Part shown: in pieces, positions 7,575-14,456 of the stretch
Numbering within the stretch: the stretch's first letter is position 1
How the letters are laid out: each line of letters opens with the position of its first letter
Assembly (NCBI GenBank): GCA_035512775.1
Contig: DATKDI010000032.1
Location: 1 to 16,162 of the forward strand
Length of the DNA stretch: 16,162 nt
Source: JAJNBA01 sp035512775
GTDB taxonomy: Bacteria; Actinomycetota; UBA4738; HRBIN12
Direction: 5' to 3'
Program-made: the position numbers and the translations under genes
The notes under the pieces: generated by a model
Seen by the model: the letters and a program-made list of their open reading frames with translations, nothing else
Databases searched by the model: none
Told to the model about the DNA's origin: nothing

Positions 7575-8066
7575 TCAGAGCGGAAGTGGCAGCTGTCGGC
7601 GTCGTGCCAGGGCTCGGGGGGTGCAGTCGACTAGGAGGAAGCGAACGAAGTGGTGGTTGCTGAGCGCCATCGGTCCCCTCGCCCGGCGCACCGCCTCGAT
7701 CGCCTCCTCGGGCGTGTAGCCGAGCTCCACGAGCGCACGTCCAACGAGGAGCCCGGAGCGGTTCACGCCGCTCAGACAGTTCACCGCGACGTGCTTCCCC
7801 TCGCTGACGAGAGCGGCGATCCTCTCCCCAACCCGGTGGATCATCTCCGCATCGGCGATGAAGGGGACGTCGTAGAGCGGGTGGAAGCTGTACCGAGGAT
7901 CGGGGTCTCCGTCCCAGCGATCTCGTCCGCCGACGTCGATCAGGAGGTCGAACATCGACAGCATCTCGGCGGGCGAGTGGGCGGCGCTCGCCTGGAAGAG
8001 CCCGGGGATGACCTCCGTGTATGGCTCGACCGGGTAACCGCCCTCGACGAAGGTCTCCGCCTGCAT
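7575..8066 (-). CDS. Dual-specificity/tyrosine phosphatase-like protein
   Basis: A 163-residue protein with the Cys-X5-Arg phosphatase loop in VNCLSGVNRSG: nucleophile Cys97 and phosphate-binding Arg103, followed by Ser104. The residue before the Cys is Asn rather than the usual His of HCxxGxxRS. The lead-in (VIPGLFQASAAHS, then FDLLIDVGG) is the usual small DSP fold start, and candidate general acids are Asp66 or Asp72 (YDVPFIAD). The loop supports an active enzyme on phosphoprotein or another phosphate monoester; the substrate is unknown. The gene is 76 bp downstream of the SulP pair on the same strand, so it may be cotranscribed with it, but a separate leaderless-type promoter is visible at 8073-8101. 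Its stop nearly touches that of the convergent monooxygenase. Confidence 0.83.
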   Translation of the reverse strand: MQAETFVEGGYPVEPYTEVIPGLFQASAAHSPAEMLSMFDLLIDVGGRDRWDGDPDPRYSFHPLYDVPFIADAEMIHRVGERIAALVSEGKHVAVNCLSGVNRSGLLVGRALVELGYTPEEAIEAVRRARGPMALSNHHFVRFLLVDCTPRALARRRQLPLPL

Positions 8067-8072
8067 GCCCGC

Positions 8073-8101
8073 ATGGTCGGCTCGACGTCGGCATCCGTCA
8101 A
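8073..8101 (-). promoter_or_regulatory. Putative promoter of the phosphatase gene
   Basis: On the minus strand TTGACG (8101-8096), a 17-nt spacer and GACCAT (8078-8073) precede the ATG at 8066 by 6 nt. There is no ribosome binding site. The -10 is weak, but the spacing matches the leaderless pattern of neighbouring genes. Confidence 0.4.
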
Positions 8102-8142
8102 CGGTCGTCCCGACCCGGACCGAATCGTTCGTCGGCTCGGCC

Positions 8143-9770
8143 TCAGTCGAGAAGGGCGTCCACGGCTCCGCGCGTGTCGGTCAGTCGCTCAGCCAGCGTC
8201 GTGGCGAGCCACCGGTGCAGCGTCGCGGCGAGCTCCGGCTCCTCGGCCTCCAGACGCTCGATCGATTCGCGGCCGATGCGAAGGACCACGCTCGGGACCT
8301 CGGCCACCACGTCGGCCGTGCGAGCGATGCCCGTGTAGAGCGTGATCTCCCCCACGACAACCCCCGGGCGGAGCGTCCGCAGCCGGATCCTGCTGCCCTC
8401 GGGCGTCGTGGTCTCCACGCCGAGGCGCCCGGACTCGAGCACGTAGATGTCGCCCGGCGGGTCGTCTTGATGCAGCAGGACCGTGCCCTCGGGCACCGAG
8501 ACGCGCTCGAGGTGGGCGTCGAGGCCCGGTGGCAGACCGTCGAGACGGCCGGCGGGGTGATCCGCCTGGGCCTCGGTGAGGCCGGGGGCGGAGAGCAGCG
8601 CGTCCTCGCACCGCTGCAGCCCACGATCCAGGTCGGGCTCGAAGGCCACGAGCCCATCGCTTTCCACCACGCCTCCCCGCGCGAGCTGTGCGCGGACCGG
8701 ATCGGACGCGGCCGTGAAGACGATCTCGGATCCGGAAGCCTCCGCCAGGCGCATCACCTTCACGAACGAGACGACCGCCGAGGAGTCCACGCCCGTCACG
8801 CGCCGGAGATCGATCACCAGGAACCTGGGCGGCGTGGCCCCTTCCATGCGACGTCGGATCCGCTCCAGCAGGCGGTTGGTCGATCCGAAGAAGACGAACC
8901 CGGACACCCGCAGGATCTGGACGCGCTCCGAGAGCCCGCGGAGCTCGGCGCGCTCGGTGGCCGGGCGGTCGACGTTGGAGCGATAGGTCTCGCCGAAGGC
9001 GACCTCGCGGACCAGCTCGATCCGGCCGTAGCTGATGGCGAACAACAAGACGGCGAGCACCAGGCCGATCACCACGCCGACCAGGAACCCCCACACGATG
9101 ATCCCCAGCAGGATCACCACCACGACGGCGTACTCGAGCGGCGGCAGCAACCGCCGCTTGTCCCAGACCCACTCGACCATGAAGGACAGGCCGAGGAACA
9201 CCAGCACGCCCCCGACGATCATCCGCGGGATCAGCCCGACGACCTCCGCACCGACCACGACCGCGGCAAGCGGGACGAGCGCCGCGATCAGGCCCGCGGC
9301 CCGGGCGTCGACGCGCATGCGCTCCGCGAGCGCCGTGAGGCTGAGCGCGTGATAGCCGGGGATCCCACCGAGCGCCCCCGACACGACGTTCAGGACGCCT
9401 GCGTCGCGGAGCTCCTCGTTGGTGTCGAGGTCCCGGTCCAAGACGAGCTCGGTCCCGCTGATGTTGAACAGGATCGCAAACGTGGCCACGAAGACCGCCG
9501 TCACGATGCCGGCCCACGATTCGAGCACGGAGGACCAGTCGGCGCCGCCGAGCGCGCGAAACGCCCACGGCTTCCACGGCTGGGCCGTCTCCGACGATCC
9601 GAACAACAGCCACCCCCCCTCGCGGACCTCCTCGATCGAGGAGCCGGTGGCGACCATCCCCGCCACGAACACCCCGAGTCCGATCGCGATCACCGCCGGG
9701 ATCACGAGCGGGCGTTTCACGACCCGAACCGAGATGAGCAGGATCACGCCGAACGCCAGGGCCGGGAGCC
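8143..9770 (-). repeat. Large direct repeat, unit A (3' part of SulP copy 1)
   Basis: Matches 10371-11995 in the same direction. The offset is 2228 bp through at least 9361/11589 and 2225 bp by 9641/11866, a one-codon difference. In the 240 aligned bases 8881-9120 against 11109-11348 I count 10 differences, about 96% identity. Beyond 9770 the match breaks up into short islands. Confidence 0.85.
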
Positions 9771-10350
9771 AGTGGGCGAGCTGGTATTCGCGGATCATCG
9801 AGGGGACCGTGCGCAGGTGCAGGATCGTCCCCGTGGCGACATAGATCCCCCCCTTGAAGAGCAGCCATCCCGTGCCGGCGAGGAACCCTCCGACGACCGG
9901 ATACGGCACGAACCGGATCAGCGCGCCGAGCCGGACCCTCCCGATCACCGAGAACAAGATCCCGCACAGGACCGTCACCACGAGGGTCGCGGCGACGACG
10001 GTCAGGAATATGTCTGGACGCCCGTGGACCTCCAACCCGGACTGCCTGGCGATGAGGTCGAGGTCGGCGGCCTTCGCCGCCGCGGCGGAGGCGACGAGCC
10101 CGAGCACCGCCGCCGCCGCGTCTTGCACGCTGCCCACGACGCCTCGGGAGCCGGACCGCCAAGCCATGAATGCGAGCGTCAGCGCCGCCGCTCCGAGGTA
10201 CAGGCCGATGCCGTCCGGAAGGCGGGCCGCGAGCAGGCCGCCGAAGACGAGGGCGGCGAACGCGATCGCGAGCACCGACTCGACGGCGCCGATGATCAGG
10301 CCGGCGGCGACGGAGGCGAGCCACGTGGTGGCCCGTCGCGGTACGACCAT
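8143..10350 (-). CDS. SulP-family anion transporter with STAS and cyclic-nucleotide-binding domains (copy 1)
   Basis: A 735-residue inner-membrane protein. Residues 10-455 are hydrophobic SulP transport segments with conserved stretches such as FVPYPVVGGFLAGTGWLLFK and NVVSGALGGIPGYHALS. A STAS domain follows (about 474-557) with the FLVIDLRRVTGVDSSAVVSF core. Then comes a cNMP-binding domain (about 617-717): GDIYVLESGRLGV and the phosphate-cassette-like GEITLYTGIARTADVV, with the key Glu and Arg present. It probably moves an inorganic or carboxylate anion (sulfate, bicarbonate and similar are known in the family), gated by cAMP or cGMP; the substrate is not predictable. The ATG at 10350 has GGGGGAG 6 nt upstream. 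The frame stays open further upstream, but there it overlaps copy 2 in another frame and is Arg/Gly/His-rich noise. It lies 20 bp after copy 2, clearly in one transcript. Confidence 0.93.
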   Translation of the reverse strand: MVVPRRATTWLASVAAGLIIGAVESVLAIAFAALVFGGLLAARLPDGIGLYLGAAALTLAFMAWRSGSRGVVGSVQDAAAAVLGLVASAAAAKAADLDLIARQSGLEVHGRPDIFLTVVAATLVVTVLCGILFSVIGRVRLGALIRFVPYPVVGGFLAGTGWLLFKGGIYVATGTILHLRTVPSMIREYQLAHWLPALAFGVILLISVRVVKRPLVIPAVIAIGLGVFVAGMVATGSSIEEVREGGWLLFGSSETAQPWKPWAFRALGGADWSSVLESWAGIVTAVFVATFAILFNISGTELVLDRDLDTNEELRDAGVLNVVSGALGGIPGYHALSLTALAERMRVDARAAGLIAALVPLAAVVVGAEVVGLIPRMIVGGVLVFLGLSFMVEWVWDKRRLLPPLEYAVVVVILLGIIVWGFLVGVVIGLVLAVLLFAISYGRIELVREVAFGETYRSNVDRPATERAELRGLSERVQILRVSGFVFFGSTNRLLERIRRRMEGATPPRFLVIDLRRVTGVDSSAVVSFVKVMRLAEASGSEIVFTAASDPVRAQLARGGVVESDGLVAFEPDLDRGLQRCEDALLSAPGLTEAQADHPAGRLDGLPPGLDAHLERVSVPEGTVLLHQDDPPGDIYVLESGRLGVETTTPEGSRIRLRTLRPGVVVGEITLYTGIARTADVVAEVPSVVLRIGRESIERLEAEEPELAATLHRWLATTLAERLTDTRGAVDALLD

Positions 10351-10356
10351 CCCTGT

Positions 10357-10363
10357 CTCCCCC
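10357..10363 (-). promoter_or_regulatory. Ribosome binding site that decides the SulP copy 1 start
   Basis: GGGGGAG on the minus strand, 6 nt before the ATG at 10350, in the 20-bp gap after the stop of copy 2. It fixes the start of copy 1 and excludes the longer upstream frame. Confidence 0.7.
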
Positions 10364-10370
10364 GTTCCCT

Positions 10371-11995
10371 TCAGTCCAGTAGCACGTCGAACGTTCGCAT
10401 CGTGTCGGTCAGTCGCTCCGCCAGCGTCGTGGCGAGCCACCGGTGCAGCGTCGCGGCGAGCTCCGGCTCCTCGGCCTCCAGGCGCTCGATCGCCTCGCGG
10501 CCGATGCGAAGGACCACGCTCGGGACCTCGGCCACCACGTCGGCCGTGCGAGCGATGCCCGTGTAGAGCGTGACCTCGCCCACCACGACCCCCGGGCGGA
10601 GCGTTCGCAGCCGGATCCTGCTGCCCTCGGCCGTCGTGGTCTCCACGCCCAGGCGCCCGGACTCGAGCACGTAGATGTCGCCCGGCGGGTCGTCTTGGTG
10701 CAGCAGGATGCCGCCCTCGGGCACCGAGACGCGCTCGAGGCGGGCGGCGAGGCCCGGTGGCAGACCGTCGAGGCGGCCGGCGGGGTGATCCGCCATGGCC
10801 TCGGCCAGACCGGGGGCGCTGAGCAGCGCGTCCTCGCACCGCTGGAGCCCACGGTCCAGGTCAGGCTCGAAGGCCACGAGCCTCTCGGTCTCGACCACGC
10901 CTCCCCGCGCGAGCTGCGCGCGGACCGGATCGGACGCGGCCGTGAAGACGATCTCGGATCCGGAAGCCTCCGCCAGGCGCATGACCTTCACGAACGAGAC
11001 GACCGCCGAGGAGTCCACGCCCGTCACGCGGCGGAGATCGATCACCAGGAACCTGGGCGGCGTGTCCCCTTCAACGCGACGGCGGATGCGCTCCAGCAGG
11101 CGGTTGGTCGATCCGAAGAAGACGAACCCACTCACCCGCAGGATCTGGACCTGCTCCGAGAGCCCGCGGAGCTCGGCGCGCTCGGTGGCCGGGCGGTCGA
11201 CGTTGGAGCGATAGGTCTCGCCGAAGGCGACCTCGCGGACCAGCTCGATCCGGCCGTAGCTGATGGCGAACAGCACGACGGCGAGCACCAGGCCGATCAC
11301 CACACCGATCAGGAACCCCCACACGATGATCCCCAGCATGATCACCACCACGACGGCGTACTCGAGCGGCGGTAGCAACCGCCGCTTGTCCCAGACCCAC
11401 TCGACCATGAAGGCCAGGCCGAGGAACACCAAGACGCCCCCGACGATCATCCGCGGGATCAGCCCCACGACCTCCGCGCCGACCACGACGGCGGCCAGAG
11501 GGACGAGCGCCGCGATCAGGCCCGCGGCCCGGGCGTCCACGCGCATGCGATCCGCGAGCGCCGTGAGGGAAAGCGCGTGATAGCCGGGGATCCCTCCGAG
11601 CGCCCCCGACACGACGTTCAGGACGCCTGCGTCGCGGAGCTCCTGGTTCGTGTCGAGGTCCCGGTCCAAGACGAGCTCGGTGCCGGAGATGTTGAACAGG
11701 ATCGCGAACGTGGCCACGAAGACCGCGGTCACGATGCCGGCCCACGATTCGAGCACGGCCAACCAGTCGGCGCCGCCGAGCGCGCTGAACGTCCACGTCT
11801 TCCACAAGGGGGCCGAGTCGAAGGATCCGAGCAGCCACCCCCCCTCGCGGACCTCCTCGATCGAGGAGCCGGTGGCGACCATCCCCGCCACGAACACCCC
11901 GAGCCCGATCGCGATCACCGCCGGGAACACGAGCGGGCGCTTGATCACCCGCACCGCGATCAGCAGGATCACGCCGAACGCCAGGGCCGGGAGCC
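10371..11995 (-). repeat. Large direct repeat, unit B (3' part of SulP copy 2)
   Basis: Partner of the repeat at 8143-9770. Similarity falls sharply upstream of about 11995, apart from a conserved island near 12078-12150 (the FVPYPVVGGFLAG-type region). The last few codons also differ (TRGAVDALLD against TMRTFDVLLD). Confidence 0.85.
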
Positions 11996-12554
11996 AGCGC
12001 TGCAGCGCCGCGGCCGCCCCCAGGTCGCTCAGGGGCTTGAAGAACGGTGAGACCCCCGACGCGACGTAGATCCCACCCTTGAAGAGCAGCCATCCCGCGC
12101 CGGCGAGGAACCCTCCGACGACCGGGTACGGCACGAACCGGATCAGATCCCCTCGCCGGCGAGACCCGAGCCACAGGAAGACGATCCCGCACAGGACCAT
12201 CGCCACCACGATCGCGGCGACAGCGCTGAGGAAGATGTCGTTCGGGCTTCCGGCGCCGTGCACGACGACGCTCGCCGAGACGACCGCCATCATTGCCGCG
12301 CCCGTTCCCTGGAGGCCCCCGACGACGCCTCGGCGGCCGGCCCGCCAGGCCATGAACGCGAGCGTCAACGCGGCCGCCCCGAGGTACAGACCGACCCCGT
12401 CGTCCAGGAAGTAGAACTCGAGATAGCCGGAGAAGACGAGTGCCGCGAAGGAAACCGCGAAGAAGACCTCGACGGCTCCGATCACGATCCCTACGACGAC
12501 CGTGCCGAAGGTGACCGCTCGTTGCCCGGGAACGGTTTCCTCCGCCACCCCCAT
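10371..12554 (-). CDS. SulP-family anion transporter with STAS and cyclic-nucleotide-binding domains (copy 2)
   Basis: A 727-residue paralogue of the next gene in the transcript. The domain order is the same: SulP membrane part (about 12-448), STAS (about 466-549, FLVIDLRRVTGVDSSAVVSF), cNMP-binding domain (about 609-709, GEVTLYTGIARTADVV). From about residue 186 to near the end the two copies are almost identical; the first 185 residues differ much more, and the segment near residues 175-190 (SPFFKPLSDLGAAAALQRWL here) has no close match in copy 1. So the two may differ in early membrane helices, and perhaps in substrate or assembly, while sharing the regulatory half. They could work as a heteromer, since SulP proteins are dimers. 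The ATG at 12554 has no ribosome binding site; TAGGGT lies 8 nt upstream. It is divergent from the protease gene. Confidence 0.93.
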   Translation of the reverse strand: MGVAEETVPGQRAVTFGTVVVGIVIGAVEVFFAVSFAALVFSGYLEFYFLDDGVGLYLGAAALTLAFMAWRAGRRGVVGGLQGTGAAMMAVVSASVVVHGAGSPNDIFLSAVAAIVVAMVLCGIVFLWLGSRRRGDLIRFVPYPVVGGFLAGAGWLLFKGGIYVASGVSPFFKPLSDLGAAAALQRWLPALAFGVILLIAVRVIKRPLVFPAVIAIGLGVFVAGMVATGSSIEEVREGGWLLGSFDSAPLWKTWTFSALGGADWLAVLESWAGIVTAVFVATFAILFNISGTELVLDRDLDTNQELRDAGVLNVVSGALGGIPGYHALSLTALADRMRVDARAAGLIAALVPLAAVVVGAEVVGLIPRMIVGGVLVFLGLAFMVEWVWDKRRLLPPLEYAVVVVIMLGIIVWGFLIGVVIGLVLAVVLFAISYGRIELVREVAFGETYRSNVDRPATERAELRGLSEQVQILRVSGFVFFGSTNRLLERIRRRVEGDTPPRFLVIDLRRVTGVDSSAVVSFVKVMRLAEASGSEIVFTAASDPVRAQLARGGVVETERLVAFEPDLDRGLQRCEDALLSAPGLAEAMADHPAGRLDGLPPGLAARLERVSVPEGGILLHQDDPPGDIYVLESGRLGVETTTAEGSRIRLRTLRPGVVVGEVTLYTGIARTADVVAEVPSVVLRIGREAIERLEAEEPELAATLHRWLATTLAERLTDTMRTFDVLLD

Positions 12555-12562
12555 GCGAGAGG

Positions 12563-12568
12563 ACCCTA
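12563..12568 (-). promoter_or_regulatory. Putative -10 box of the SulP pair
   Basis: TAGGGT on the minus strand ends 8 nt before the ATG of SulP copy 2. No ribosome binding site is seen, so the mRNA is probably leaderless or nearly so. No clear -35. Confidence 0.45.
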
Positions 12569-12763
12569 GCCGGAGTGTCCGGACCGCGCTAGTTGTAGTC
12601 GCTCACGGACTCGCGAGGACGAAGGGGGAGACGGGACCGGTCGGAGGCGCTCGACGGCCACGTCTGGACTGAGGTTTCGCTTCCGAGTACCATCCGACCT
12701 CTCGAACGCGCCCTTTGCGACCCCCCGCTCCTGGGCGTTCGAGGCCCGGAGGAGGGGTGACGC

Positions 12764-14062
12764 ATGAAGAGGTCCGTGCTGTTCGTCCTGTGTCTGGCGG
12801 TGGTGGCGACCGCCGCGCCCGCTGCATCGGCGTCCCCAGCGAGGGCCGAGCGCGGCCGATACATCGTCGTGCTGCGGGACTCCGTCGGCAGATCCGGCAA
12901 CGTCGCCGCCGAGCACGCCGCGCGGTACGGCGCCGGCGTCTCCTTCGTCTACGGCACGGCACTGAAGGGCTACGCCGCCACGCTCACCGAGCCTGCCGCG
13001 GCGCGGATCTCCCGTGACCCGCGCGTCGCCTGGGTCGAGCCCGACCGCCTGATGCACGCGACGGCGCAGAGCCTCCCCACCGGGGTCAACCGGATCGAGG
13101 GCGACCTCAGCAGCCAGGTGGCCGGGAACGGCTCGGGGGCCGTGTCGAGCCCGGCGGTCGCGATCATCGACACCGGGATCGACCTCGACCATCCTGACCT
13201 CAACGTGATCGCCTCGGTGAACTGCACCGGAGGCGGGCCGTTCCGGAAGAAGTGCGGCACCGGCGGCGACGACGACAACGGCCACGGGACGCACGTGGCC
13301 GGCACGGTCGGCGCGAGGGACGACTCGAACGGCGTCGTCGGCGTCGCGCCGGGCGCGCCGCTCGTGGCCGTGAAGGTGCTGAACAGCAAGGGCAGCGGGT
13401 ACACGTCGTGGATCGCGGCCGGGATCGACTGGGTCGCGGCGAACGCGGCGTCGCGGGGCATCAAGGTCGCGAACATGAGCCTCGGCGGCTCGGGATCCGA
13501 CGACGGCAACTGCGGCAACTCCAACAACGACGCGATGCACAAGTCGGTCTGCGGCCTGGTGAACGGCAGCGGCGTCACGCTGGTGGCGGCGGCCGGCAAC
13601 TCGACGAAGGATCTCGCCGGGTTCGTGCCGGCGGCGTACGACGAGGTCCTGACCGTGACCGCTGTGGCGGACTTCAACGGGCAGCCGGGCGGTGGCGCCG
13701 CGGCGACCTGCCGGAGCGACGTCGACGACACCGCGGCGGACTTCAGCAACTGGGCGGTGAAGGCCGCCGACCAGGCCCACACGATCGCGGCGCCGGGGGT
13801 CTGCATCCGCTCGACGTGGCTCTCCGGGGGCTACCACACGATCTCGGGGACGTCGATGGCCTCGCCGCACGTGGCCGGGACGGTCGCGCTGTGCCTGTCG
13901 AGCGCCACATGCTCGGGCACGCCGGCTCAGATCGCCTCGAAGCTGCGAACGGACGCCCAGAACGCCGACGCGTCCAACGCGTACGGGTTCGTCCAGGACC
14001 CGAACAGCTCGCCGATCACCGGCCGGTACTACGGCTACCTCGAGTACGCCGGAGGCTATTAG
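12764..14062 (+). CDS. Secreted subtilisin-like serine protease (S8)
   Basis: A 432-residue pre-pro-protease. Residues 1-24 are a Sec signal peptide (MKRS, hydrophobic core VLFVLCLAVVATAAPA, cleavage near ASA). Residues 32-97 are an inhibitor_I9 propeptide (RYIVVLRD at the start, VAWVEPD at the end). The catalytic domain has Asp136 (IIDTGID), His174 (NGHGTHVAG), oxyanion Asn279 (AAAGN) and Ser364 (SGTSMASPHVAG), so the triad is intact. Eight Cys remain in the predicted mature protein (154, 164, 250, 263, 316, 347, 377, 383), an even number that would allow disulfides outside the cell. The end GRYYGYLEYAGGY reads as a natural terminus. The ATG has GGAGGAGGGG a few bases upstream (12749-12758). 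It acts outside the cell, probably in general protein degradation. It is divergent from the SulP pair, 209 bp apart; its promoter is uncertain (a possible TACCAT at 12688-12693). Confidence 0.95.
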   Translation: MKRSVLFVLCLAVVATAAPAASASPARAERGRYIVVLRDSVGRSGNVAAEHAARYGAGVSFVYGTALKGYAATLTEPAAARISRDPRVAWVEPDRLMHATAQSLPTGVNRIEGDLSSQVAGNGSGAVSSPAVAIIDTGIDLDHPDLNVIASVNCTGGGPFRKKCGTGGDDDNGHGTHVAGTVGARDDSNGVVGVAPGAPLVAVKVLNSKGSGYTSWIAAGIDWVAANAASRGIKVANMSLGGSGSDDGNCGNSNNDAMHKSVCGLVNGSGVTLVAAAGNSTKDLAGFVPAAYDEVLTVTAVADFNGQPGGGAAATCRSDVDDTAADFSNWAVKAADQAHTIAAPGVCIRSTWLSGGYHTISGTSMASPHVAGTVALCLSSATCSGTPAQIASKLRTDAQNADASNAYGFVQDPNSSPITGRYYGYLEYAGGY

Positions 14063-14148
14063 GCGTAGATCACGCCGGAGCCCTCGAGACTCGGCACGAC
14101 CCGAGCGACCCATGCCATCCGCTCGGGCTGCGAACTCGTCTCGAGCAT
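14062..14148 (-). pseudogene. Fragment resembling an internal piece of RecQ-type helicase
   Basis: Read on the minus strand from 14148, this encodes 29 residues including PERMAWVARVVPSLEGSGVIY, which resembles the linker before the second helicase lobe of actinobacterial RecQ proteins (typically ...ERLAWLA...LPGSGIVY). The match stops where the protease gene ends: the next codon is TAA (14059-14061), overlapping the protease stop. No helicase motif I, II or VI remains, so it cannot work. The identification is from memory of the family and moderately sure. Confidence 0.42.
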
Positions 14149-14150
14149 CG

Positions 14151-14228
14151 CTCGCCTGCGCGGAAACGTGAGAACAGGTCTTCGGTGCGGATGCCGGTGC
14201 CGGCGATCACGGGGGCCCCGAACGCGAG
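14151..14228 (-). pseudogene. Fragment resembling a DUF433 (VapB-like antitoxin) core
   Basis: On the minus strand 26 residues read GAPVIAGTGIRTEDLFSRF followed by RAGE. This fits the DUF433 core pattern (PVIxGTxIxxxxLxxxxxAGE). The expected continuation after AGE (S..eLA.dyg) is lost: the frame runs on as CSRRVRSP, which has no family resemblance. DUF433 proteins are often the antitoxin partners of PIN or DUF5615 toxins; no partner is visible here. The frame stays open past the fragment but the flanking residues look like noise. Confidence 0.42.
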
Positions 14229-14229
14229 G

Positions 14230-14444
14230 GCCCAGCGCGAGGCCCGCGAGCGCGCCGACGAGGGCGACTTCGACGCGGCGCGGAAGCTGCTCCGCGGGCG
14301 GCCGAAGACCTGCGGAAGGTGGCGCCCGGCTCGGCGAGGGCGGAGGAGCTGCTGACCCAGCCCGAGGAGACGGTCCGGTTCGCCGACTCTCGCTGCGACC
14401 CAGACAAGAGCGAATCTAATTATCAATCGCTAGCGTTTGAGTGA
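14230..14444 (+). pseudogene. Frameshifted C-terminal remnant of a VWA-type protein
   Basis: In one frame 14230-14295 encodes REARERADEGDFDAARKLLR. One base later the sense continues in another frame from 14298: AEDLRKVAPGSARAEELL, then TQPEETVRFADS, ending at TGA 14442-14444. A single deleted base near 14296 (a GAG codon reduced to GG) explains the break. The joined product reads like the helical tail of actinobacterial VWA-domain proteins, but the VWA domain itself is absent. Coding origin is fairly clear; the family name is less so. Its last codons run into the promoter of the Fic gene. Confidence 0.5.
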
Positions 14445-14456
14445 TATTATTCGCTC
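14408..14456. promoter_or_regulatory. Inverted repeat flanking the fic promoter
   Basis: GAGCGAAT (14408-14415) is repeated as its exact complement ATTCGCTC (14449-14456), directly before the start codon and overlapping the -10. A third related half-site, GAGTGA (14439-14444), forms an imperfect short palindrome with TCGCTC (14451-14456) around TATTAT. This looks like an operator; no regulator gene is next to it. Confidence 0.5.
14445..14450 (+). promoter_or_regulatory. -10 box of the fic gene (leaderless)
   Basis: TATTAT matches the -10 consensus at 5 of 6 bases and ends 6 nt before the ATG at 14457, so the transcript would start at the start codon. TTATCA (14420-14425) is a possible -35 with a 19-nt spacer. 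The region 14412-14452 is markedly AT-rich against its surroundings. Confidence 0.55.

Noticed and set aside
8065..10566. An 833-codon open frame on the plus strand
   Set aside because: It lies antisense to SulP copy 1, is dominated by Arg, Asp, Glu, His and Gln without domain motifs, and is the usual mirror frame of a GC-rich gene. The minus-strand SulP reading has clear domains.
10351..10839. Upstream extension of SulP copy 1 by 163 codons
   Set aside because: The extension overlaps the cNMP-binding domain of copy 2 in another frame, has low-complexity Arg/Gly/His composition, and a good ribosome binding site precedes the ATG at 10350.
8143..12554. The SulP duplication as a transposon or assembly artefact
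   Set aside because: No transposase, terminal inverted repeats or target duplications are seen, and the many scattered differences plus the distinct N-termini show two true genes rather than a duplicated assembly segment.
12566..14113. A 515-codon open frame on the minus strand
   Set aside because: It is antisense to the protease, whose catalytic triad, signal peptide and ribosome binding site are unmistakable. The mirror frame is Arg/Val/Gly/Asp-rich with no motif.
14070..14426. A 118-codon minus-strand gene spanning the whole scar
   Set aside because: Only the 26 residues encoded by 14151-14228 look like a protein family; both flanks are frame noise overlapping the RecQ-like and VWA-tail fragments, so a single intact gene is unlikely.
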